DNA of 19,003 nt, taken from positions 1 through 19,003 of the forward strand of contig JAUQYW010000396.1 in the NCBI GenBank assembly GCA_030587525.1, in the 5' to 3' direction. Positions 13,241-19,003 of the stretch are shown in pieces (position 1 is the stretch's first letter; each line of letters opens with the position of its first letter). The notes beneath the pieces were generated by a model that had not been told where the DNA came from, searched no databases, and saw nothing but the letters and a program-made list of their open reading frames with translations. The position numbers and the translations under genes are program-made. The stretch is from Candidatus Sigynarchaeota archaeon (GTDB lineage Archaea; Asgardarchaeota; Lokiarchaeia; Sigynarchaeales; Sigynarchaeaceae).

Positions 13241-14967
13241 TCAATCGTCGCCCTTGCTTGCATCCCGCATGATCTCGTAAATTTCTTTCTCGTGATCTTC
13301 TGCTTCTTGAGGAATGGCATAGACCGTGCCAAGAAGCGACGCATGATACTGGATCTTGGCGGCGATCTCGACAAGCTGGGCATTTCGCCATGCTTGCTCC
13401 ATCGTGGCGCCGCAGCACACGTTGCCGTGATTGGCGATCAGCGCCGTGTAATTCTTTCCGAGGGCTTTCACGCAATTTTCCGCGAGCTCATCGGAACCCG
13501 CTTCGCCATACTCCGAGACCTCGCAACCGCCGATGAATGGTATGATCTCGTCGACGAAGGGGCCGATGGGTGTCCTCGCGATCGAGAGGACGGTGGAAAA
13601 CGGGGCATGGGCGTGGATGATGGCGTTGATATCGGGCCGGGCCTCGTAAATCTTGACGTGGAGCTTGCGTTCGGAACTCGGGTTTCGATTCCCCTCGATC
13701 GTGTTTCCCACTGCATCGATAAGCACCACGTCCTCGGGATCCATGCTTTCGTAATCCTTTGTGCTTGGCGTGATGAGGTAGCGCTCCGAACCATCATTCA
13801 TCTTGACTCGCATCGAAACATTGCCAGCGGTTGCCACCACGAATCCTTTTTGAACGAGCTTAGTACAGACGTTCACGATTTGCTTTCGTAAATCGAGGAT
13901 TTTTGCCTTGTCGTCCTTGGCTGGAGCAGGTGGTTTTGCAGGGCGGGTGCCGCCCAGTACTTCCGGGTTCACGATGTTGCCGGGGATTTCGTGCTTGAGG
14001 ATCTTTTCTATCGCGTCGACGATCATCATGCCGTGGCGATGGTTCGTGTCCGATGTATCCCCGCCTACATGCGGCGTGACAATGACGTTATCCAATTTCA
14101 AAAAGGCATTCTCCTGATCCACGGGCTCGCTCGTGAACACATCCAGCGCCGCCCCTGCGATTCTTTTTTCCTTCAAGGCTTTGAACAAGGCGTCTTCATC
14201 CATCACAGAGGCGCGAGCGAGGTTGACGATGCACGCTGTCTTTTTCACAAACGTGAGCTGCTTGGCACCGATCATGCCATCGGTCTCGTCAGTCGGGGGG
14301 CAATGGATCGTGATGACATCTGCCTCGGTCATGAGGCGATCCAGCGTGACGCTGGTGCCGTTGATCGATTTCAAGCGCTCGGAGGAAACATACGGGTCAA
14401 ATACCAGGAACTTGACATCGAACGGCACGAGTCGCTTTGCAACCTCGTAACCAATGCTGCCGAGGCCGATGATGCCAATGACCTTTCCTTTCAGCTCGAA
14501 ACCCTTGAACAAGTTGTAATATTTCACGTAATCCGAAAATTCTTCGACGTGGAACTCCTTGGAATGCAGCGTGCGTTCAACCACGTGCAATTTTCGTGCC
14601 AAGGCAAGAATCAACGTGACCGCGAGCTCGGCGACCGAGATCGTATTGCGCTTCGGGGCGAAGATGACGGGGATGCCTTTTTTCGTGGCCGTTTCCACGT
14701 CAACGTTGTTGGGATCGTCCCGCGTCGAGCCGATGATCTTGAGGTCTGATCCCTCGATCACCTTTTTCTTGACGTTATCGCCCTCGCAAATGAGGATCTG
14801 GGCACCAGTTTCCTTGATTCGCTTGATGAGATCTTCATCGTTGAAGTAGAGGTTCCTTTTTTCCCGCCAGCTCTCATATACGACGTCATCCTTGAGGATT
14901 GCCTTGAGCCGGTCGAGCGCCTCTTGCGAGAAATCGGAGGTGACGAGCGCTTTCGTGGGTCTTTCAC
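13241..14967 (-). CDS. D-2-hydroxyacid dehydrogenase fused to class II aldolase; apparent 5' frameshift
   Basis: About 575 residues if read from GTG 14967 with a one-base correction at CCC 14959-14957. Without it the longest frame starts at GTG 14761 and loses about 69 family-typical residues (KALVTSDFSQEALDRLKAIL and onward); no ATG, GTG or TTG precedes that segment in frame, only ATG-TCA-TAA at 14977. Numbered on the corrected protein, the dehydrogenase half (1-330) has GLGSIG (168-173), the NAD-preferring D in FDPY, and catalytic R252 (NLARAS), E281 (FTSEP) and H300 (TPHVGG). A Pro/Ala/Lys linker (334-354) leads to the aldolase half with AGNVS, ITPSTKDYESM, E433 (PSSE), H452 and H454 (HAH) and H514 (ANHG). 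These are the zinc and catalytic residues of fuculose-1-phosphate aldolase. Both halves look active. It starts 10 bases after the SCP2 gene stop, so the two are probably one operon. Confidence 0.82.
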
Positions 14968-14977
14968 CTTATGACAT

Positions 14978-15859
14978 TTAAAACATGAGCTTCCTGAGCT
15001 TGAGCAGATTCTTCATCTCGCCTTTAACCTTGAGAGCCCCGCTAGAATACGCTTTTATCGCGTTGATTTGTTTCGATAACAGCTTGATGAACATATCCGA
15101 AGCCATGCTGACCTGGATGCTGGCGGTTTCATCAACGCCCTCTGTCATGTCGATGCCTTCGGAGCCATTGATTCGGAACAAGAACGATTTTTCGAGGTCA
15201 GGGAAGGCAATCATGAGGGTATTTTGCCAGCCATCGAACTTGCTTCGGACCTCAGCCTGGTTGTATCGTTCAACGATCTTGTTCACTGCATCTTGGATCG
15301 ATGTTATTTCCGCGGGTTTACCAGATGAAGCAGAAATCGGTTTCTCCACGGGGGTACTCTCAACTTGCACTTTCAACGTGGCTTGCGCTGTTGTTGGCAT
15401 CGATGGGTGCGTTTCGGTGCGCGGGCTTGCAGGTGCCGCCGTCGTGGCCTCTTTTTTCATCAATGGTGGCCGGATCACGCTCGATGCAGGAGCACCGCCA
15501 CGCTGTGTAGGTAAACTAGGTTGCGCTGATTGTATCGGCGATAGTTTCATGATTGATTTCATTTCCTTAGCGAGTTCATTCACCCGACGAGCAAAAGCGA
15601 GTGCTGACTTTGCTGCAATGAGTAACATTCCAACGCCAAGGGTGAGTATGATTAATGCAATATAATATGCAGGCCACCAGTTCATTATATTTGTTACGAA
15701 CGACAAGGCGGGCATCACGAGGATGATGGTTCCTGTAAGCATCATGACGATGCCGGCGGCGATCAATGGTGTCACTGCGGCGTGGATGCCTTTTGCTAAT
15801 TCTTTGAACTTGATAGCCGGTTTTTGCATGTCATTTGAGTCGGACATTTCATCCACCAT
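14978..15859 (-). CDS. Membrane-anchored protein with C-terminal SCP2 domain
   Basis: A 293-residue protein from ATG 15859; TTG 15880 and ATG 15847 are alternatives. Two hydrophobic helices, about 26-50 (VTPLIAAGIVMMLTGTIILV) and 61-83 (WWPAYYIALIILTLGVGMLL), form a hairpin in the membrane. A Pro/Ala/Thr-rich, probably disordered linker (about 108-185) connects to a C-terminal domain (about 190-293). Its ending, with S-M-A-S-D-M-F-I-K-L-L, then Y-S-S-G-A-L-K-V-K-G-E-M and L-L-K-L-R-K-L, matches the SCP2 sterol-carrier fold, which binds lipids or hydrophobic ligands. The ligand is unknown. A membrane-tethered SCP2 domain might load or shuttle lipids near the membrane (inference). It is transcribed towards the dehydrogenase-aldolase gene and is divergent from the M20 gene with 50 bases between starts. 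Confidence 0.75.
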   Translation of the reverse strand: MVDEMSDSNDMQKPAIKFKELAKGIHAAVTPLIAAGIVMMLTGTIILVMPALSFVTNIMNWWPAYYIALIILTLGVGMLLIAAKSALAFARRVNELAKEMKSIMKLSPIQSAQPSLPTQRGGAPASSVIRPPLMKKEATTAAPASPRTETHPSMPTTAQATLKVQVESTPVEKPISASSGKPAEITSIQDAVNKIVERYNQAEVRSKFDGWQNTLMIAFPDLEKSFLFRINGSEGIDMTEGVDETASIQVSMASDMFIKLLSKQINAIKAYSSGALKVKGEMKNLLKLRKLMF

Positions 15860-15909
15860 CAAAAGGATATCAATTATCAATGTTTAACGAGACATAATAA
15901 TTGATCCCC

Positions 15910-17370
15910 GTGTCCGAAAAGTCCATACCCGCAGCGCAGCTATCCGATGCTGAAAAATCGCTGCTCGACCGTGTTGAAAAAAATAAAGATGCGATTGTCG
16001 AATTGTTGAAGGATCTCATCGCGATCGATTCACGGATCTATAGCGCGGAACAGTTCTGCGATCAAAAAAAAATCTTTGACTTTGTCGAAAATTACATGAA
16101 AAAAATCGGGGCAAAATGCGAGCGGTATTCTTGCCCGCACCCGTTTCGGCAAAGCGGGACCGAACAAGAATGGCCGAGCCTGGTCGCCACGATTGGCCAA
16201 GAGAAGCGAGAAAAGGCTCTCCAGTTCTGCGGCCATCTCGACGTGGTACCATTCACCGCCGAAAAATGGGCCACGAATCCGCTTTCCGCCACGGTCAAGG
16301 ACGGGAAAATATTCGGACGGGGGGCTTCCGACATGAAAGGTGGCGTGGCGAGCTCGATGATCGCCATCAAGCTGCTCGCAGAATCTGGCTTACCGCTGGA
16401 AGGCTCCTTGAGGATGCTGTTTTTTCCCGATGAAGAGATCAACTGCGATTATGGGTCGCAGTTCATGGCAAGTAATCACAAGGATGCCATCAACGCGCCG
16501 ACGATCATTGCGGAACCCACAGGGCAACCGCCGTTGACATCGCCTGCTCTCATCATCGGGGAGAAAGGTTACGCCTGGCTGCGGCTCAAGTTTTTTGGTG
16601 CATCCGGCCACGGCAGCATGCCCCGCCCGCGTTCCAACGCGATCAACAAGGCGACACGGTTCATAGCGGGCAGTAAAATGCTCGGATTGCCCAAGGTGAA
16701 ACCGCCCATGAGTCTGATGAATATGCTCCGCCAGTTGCTCGGGCGAATCTCGTTTAAAACATTGATCAAGATCGCCAAGGCTCCGCCGGTTGAATCTCCC
16801 GATCCATACAACGAGGATGGACTCGGGATCGGTAACCTTTTCAAAACAACCATCAGTTTCAACCAGATCCACGCGGGCACGAAGATCAACGTGATTCCAG
16901 ATTCGTGCGAGCTGGAGATCGACATCCGGATCTTGCCCGGCATCACGATACAAGACGTGTTCGACGCCATCGCCTCGTATTGCACGAAACTCGGGTTCCG
17001 GCTGAAGCTTCCCGATGCCTATGCAAACCTCCAGGCAAAGAACAAACGCTTGGAAAAGCGGCCGGTCGATGTCGACCTGTCAATCATCTCGACGGCGCTG
17101 GGCACGTTCGAGAACCTGGATCAGCCCGTCATCACGTTACTGAAACAAGCATTCGAAGATGTCTATGGCGTCAAGGCCGTGTTCTTCTTTGCACCCGGCA
17201 CGTCCGATGCAGTTTCGCTTCGTTCGGTTGGCATAAAGGACATCGTCTTATTCGGCCCTACCGGCGGGCACGCTCACGAGGCTAACGAGTTCGTCGAGAT
17301 AGACCAGCTCGTGAGCGCGTGCAAGGTGTACTTGCTCGTTGCCTACCGGATGCTTTGCAAAAAAATATGA
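15910..17370 (+). CDS. M20 family zinc peptidase/deacylase (ArgE/DapE-like)
   Basis: A 486-residue protein. GTG 15910 is preferred over TTG 15901, which directly follows an in-frame stop. It should be a cytosolic dinuclear zinc hydrolase of small amide bonds. Numbered from GTG: GHLDVVP has H109 and D111, GASDMKGG has the bridging D141, PDEE has the general base E175 and ligand E176, AEPTG has E202, and HEANEF near the C-terminus has the last ligand H456. The dimerisation or lid domain begins with the GEKGYAWLRLKFFGASGHGS segment. The lid region (about 250-330) is rather long and Lys/Pro-rich compared with DapE. Whether it cuts N-acylated amino acids, dipeptides or another amide is not decidable here. 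The TatD gene follows after 22 bases, probably in one operon. Confidence 0.92.
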   Translation: MSEKSIPAAQLSDAEKSLLDRVEKNKDAIVELLKDLIAIDSRIYSAEQFCDQKKIFDFVENYMKKIGAKCERYSCPHPFRQSGTEQEWPSLVATIGQEKREKALQFCGHLDVVPFTAEKWATNPLSATVKDGKIFGRGASDMKGGVASSMIAIKLLAESGLPLEGSLRMLFFPDEEINCDYGSQFMASNHKDAINAPTIIAEPTGQPPLTSPALIIGEKGYAWLRLKFFGASGHGSMPRPRSNAINKATRFIAGSKMLGLPKVKPPMSLMNMLRQLLGRISFKTLIKIAKAPPVESPDPYNEDGLGIGNLFKTTISFNQIHAGTKINVIPDSCELEIDIRILPGITIQDVFDAIASYCTKLGFRLKLPDAYANLQAKNKRLEKRPVDVDLSIISTALGTFENLDQPVITLLKQAFEDVYGVKAVFFFAPGTSDAVSLRSVGIKDIVLFGPTGGHAHEANEFVEIDQLVSACKVYLLVAYRMLCKKI

Positions 17371-17392
17371 ATGGCCACTGTTTTAAGGACCC

Positions 17393-18307
17393 ATGGGTAA
17401 GGCGCTGAACATCCCCGAGCCCGAGCCGGACCTCTCGTTTTGCGACGTGCACGGGCATGTTCCTTGGATCGAGGGAACTTTCAAGAGCGATGCGTGGGGA
17501 AAAACGCTAGCCTCTGCCGACAAGCAGCATGCGGATTTCAAGAAAGCCGGTGGCGTGTTTTTCATCACGTGCTCCATCGACTTGAATAGCGCGGTGGAGA
17601 TCTTGAAATTCGTGGAAAAACATCGGGATGTTTGTTATTCTTGTGGCATGGCGCCCCAGACCGTGACCTACACGAAAACCAAGGCTTACGAGTCAGAATT
17701 CAAGCAATGGCTCGACATCATCGAGAAAAACGGGGAAAAGATCATTGCTTTTGGCGAGATCGGCCTGGACTTTCACCATGCCAAGGCACTTGGGCAGCGA
17801 AAGCGGCAGATCGACGAGCTCGACCGGATTCTTTCCATCGTGAAGGGAAAAAAGAAGCCAATTGTCTTGCACGTGCGAAATGCTGGTCCAAGTGACAAGG
17901 ATATGGGAAACCCGGATCACGCGTTCAACCAGCCGGATGCAGCGGCGCGGGAAGTCGTAGCATTGCTTGACAAGCATGGAATTTCCCCGGCACGCGTGCT
18001 GTTCCATTGCTATTCCGGGCCCTCAAGCTTGAACGAGGAGTTAGCAAAGCGTGGCTTTTTCTTTTCGATTCCCAGCTCTGCATTTGGATTCGAGAAATGG
18101 TTCAAGGTATCGACAAGCTTGCCGTTGGAGCGCATCATGACCGAGACGGACTCGCCCTTCCAGCACCCGCGATCGATGGAACCAATCAACGCCCCGGAGA
18201 ATGCAAGGTACGCGATCGCGGCCATCGCGCACGCCCGCGGGATCGATCAAAAGGTCGTGGCAACTACCACGCTGAAAAACGCGAAGGCTTTTTTTAAAAT
18301 CCCGTGA
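17393..18307 (+). CDS. TatD family metal-dependent hydrolase
   Basis: A 304-residue protein from ATG 17393, with an AAGGAC stretch just upstream as a possible ribosome binding site. It has a TIM-barrel amidohydrolase fold. Metal-site residues in order are D18, H20 and H22 (DVHGH), E122 (GEIGLDFH), H160 (VLHVRNA), H205 (FHCYSG) and D253 (TETDSPF), a complete set for TatD nucleases. The strongest signatures are GEIGLDFH and TETDSPF. Family members act as DNA exonucleases or endonucleases, and in other cases the substrate is unknown. The N-terminal 15 residues before the first strand are Pro/Glu-rich. It follows the M20 peptidase closely, so the two are probably co-transcribed, although a shared pathway is not obvious. 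It converges on the LURP-one gene with 27 bases between stops. Confidence 0.92.
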   Translation: MGKALNIPEPEPDLSFCDVHGHVPWIEGTFKSDAWGKTLASADKQHADFKKAGGVFFITCSIDLNSAVEILKFVEKHRDVCYSCGMAPQTVTYTKTKAYESEFKQWLDIIEKNGEKIIAFGEIGLDFHHAKALGQRKRQIDELDRILSIVKGKKKPIVLHVRNAGPSDKDMGNPDHAFNQPDAAAREVVALLDKHGISPARVLFHCYSGPSSLNEELAKRGFFFSIPSSAFGFEKWFKVSTSLPLERIMTETDSPFQHPRSMEPINAPENARYAIAAIAHARGIDQKVVATTTLKNAKAFFKIP

Positions 18308-18334
18308 TATAAAAATTGGATGGAAAAAAAGAGG

Positions 18335-18910
18335 TCACGTGAAGAAGGACCGGTTATTTCTTTGTTGTTCACGGATGATGTGCAGCACGATGACGCTTGC
18401 GAGTATCAACAAGGAGTCCTCGTCCGAGACCGCGGGATCGATGCGAACCCCGTAGACATCCCTGATCGTCCAGAATTTTTTCGAGATTTCGGCGACCTGG
18501 GTTCCCCCCTTGCTGATCTTGAATTTCAAGCCCCAGATGTTTCCCTTGATTTCCAGGAGCTTCTCTTTATTGGGGCTCTCGAACCAGTACTTTTGGCCTA
18601 TTGAGAAGATGGCTTTCTTGAGCATACCGATGTAATTCTCTTCCCTGACCTCGTCGTTGTCTTCGGCCATGCCTGCTGGCTTGTAAAACTTGAAAGATGC
18701 ACGGACCGCGATCAACTTTTGCTGGATGATCATTTCCGTGATATCTTGCATATTTTTCAAGCGATATGTCGTCCGAATCGTGACGAGCTTGCGAATGAAG
18801 TACCCAATGGGCTCTTGATTGACGTTCATCACGTAGTTCTTGTCTCGCAAGGAGACCCATTTTTCCCTGATCATGTATTCGCGGAAGGAGCCTAAAGACA
18901 TTATTTTCAT
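18335..18910 (-). CDS. LURP-one-related / scramblase-like protein (Tubby C-terminal fold)
   Basis: A 191-residue protein from ATG 18910; ATG 18901 is also possible. It shows the repeating beta-strand pattern of the LURP-one-related (YxjI) family: an opening M-I-R-E-K-W-V-S-L-R-D-K with N-V-N-Q-E-P-I-G-Y, then R-T-T-Y-R-L, then L-E-I-K-G-N-I-W-G-L-K-F-K-I and V-A-E-I-S-K-K-F-W-T-I-R-D-V-Y-G-V-R-I. A hydrophobic C-terminal helix follows (LLILASVIVLHII). This fold is shared with Tubby and phospholipid scramblases, where the central helix sits in the barrel or contacts lipid. The middle carries an acidic insertion (about 77-115) that typical YxjI proteins lack. Function in archaea is unknown, and membrane-lipid or phosphoinositide-like binding is an inference. 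Confidence 0.72.
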   Translation of the reverse strand: MKIMSLGSFREYMIREKWVSLRDKNYVMNVNQEPIGYFIRKLVTIRTTYRLKNMQDITEMIIQQKLIAVRASFKFYKPAGMAEDNDEVREENYIGMLKKAIFSIGQKYWFESPNKEKLLEIKGNIWGLKFKISKGGTQVAEISKKFWTIRDVYGVRIDPAVSDEDSLLILASVIVLHIIREQQRNNRSFFT

Positions 18911-18937
18911 CTCTTTATCTTGTATTTCGTGGGTTTT

Positions 18938-18947
18938 CGATAAACAA
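18938..18947 (-). promoter_or_regulatory. Possible TATA element for the LURP-one gene
   Basis: The minus strand reads TTGTTTATCG, with its centre about 32 bases before ATG 18910, followed by an A-rich stretch. It is placed by position and AT content only. Confidence 0.35.
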
Positions 18948-18968
18948 GTATGGCCTATATGCCATATG

Positions 18969-18982
18969 CAAGTTCAAACTTG
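18969..18982. repeat. Short palindrome CAAGTT-CA-AACTTG
   Basis: Perfect 6-base arms around a 2-base spacer, 59 bases upstream of ATG 18910 and behind the putative TATA box. Position and symmetry fit a dimeric regulator site, but such short palindromes also arise by chance. Nothing else was recognised from 18948 to the window end. Confidence 0.3.
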
Positions 18983-19003
18983 TCACTTATATGCTTTCCA
19001 CCA

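Noticed and set aside
14758..14967. Separate 69-residue minus-strand frame starting at GTG 14967
   Set aside because: Its product is low-complexity Ser/Arg/Lys sequence after the first few codons, while the overlapping frame encodes a family-typical dehydrogenase N-terminus. It is best read as the start of the fusion gene before a frameshift.
15860..15909. TATCAATTATCAA as a third copy of the TATCAAA inverted repeat
   Set aside because: It is a direct, imperfect repeat without the final A and without the inverted arm. It was not counted with the other sites.

Overview
The window looks like chromosomal DNA from an archaeon of medium G+C content. The lineage markers are a KH/beta-CASP ribonuclease of the aCPSF1 (FttA) type, an archaeal 20S proteasome beta subunit with its propeptide, a UPF0179 protein, a tungsten-type aldehyde:ferredoxin oxidoreductase and TATA-like boxes 20-30 bases before start codons. 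A catalytically complete Rpn11/CSN5-like JAMM peptidase, an SCP2-domain membrane protein and a LURP-one/scramblase-like protein suggest an Asgard (promethearchaeal) relative. That placement is an inference, not something the sequence proves. No tRNA, rRNA, CRISPR array, transposase or integrase was seen.

Layout. 1-224 (-): N-terminus of a neutral-ceramidase-like hydrolase cut by the window edge. 332-1108 (+): PIG-L type deacetylase. 1180-3222 (+): JAMM metalloprotease followed by two copies of a helical module. These last two genes share a 23-base upstream element. 3314-4894 (+): family GH29 alpha-L-fucosidase. 4908-5408 (-): UPF0179. 5551-7446 (-): aCPSF1/FttA, with two interleaved inverted repeats and U-tracts just after its stop. 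7740-8390 (-): proteasome beta. 8480-9556 (+): PflX-type radical SAM protein, divergent from psmB. 9666-11663 and 11678-13234 (+): aldehyde oxidoreductase and FGGY sugar kinase, an apparent operon. 13241-14967 (-): D-2-hydroxyacid dehydrogenase fused to a class II aldolase, with an apparent frameshift near its 5' end. 14978-15859 (-): two-helix membrane protein with a C-terminal SCP2 domain. 15910-17370 and 17393-18307 (+): M20 metallopeptidase and TatD hydrolase, an apparent operon. 18335-18910 (-): LURP-one-related protein.

How the genes may work together. One theme is protein and RNA turnover: a JAMM isopeptidase, the proteasome beta subunit and the FttA terminator nuclease. A second is sugar and aldehyde metabolism. 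Fucosidase, FGGY kinase, a FucA-like aldolase domain and an aldehyde oxidoreductase together resemble a fucose route (fucoside to fuculose-1-phosphate to DHAP plus lactaldehyde to lactate), although no isomerase is visible. A third is lipid-related: ceramidase-like, SCP2 and LURP-one proteins.

The points most worth a second look are the JAMM protein with its duplicated module and the promoter element it shares with the deacetylase gene, the overlapping hairpins after the gene for the termination factor, and the frameshifted dehydrogenase-aldolase fusion.
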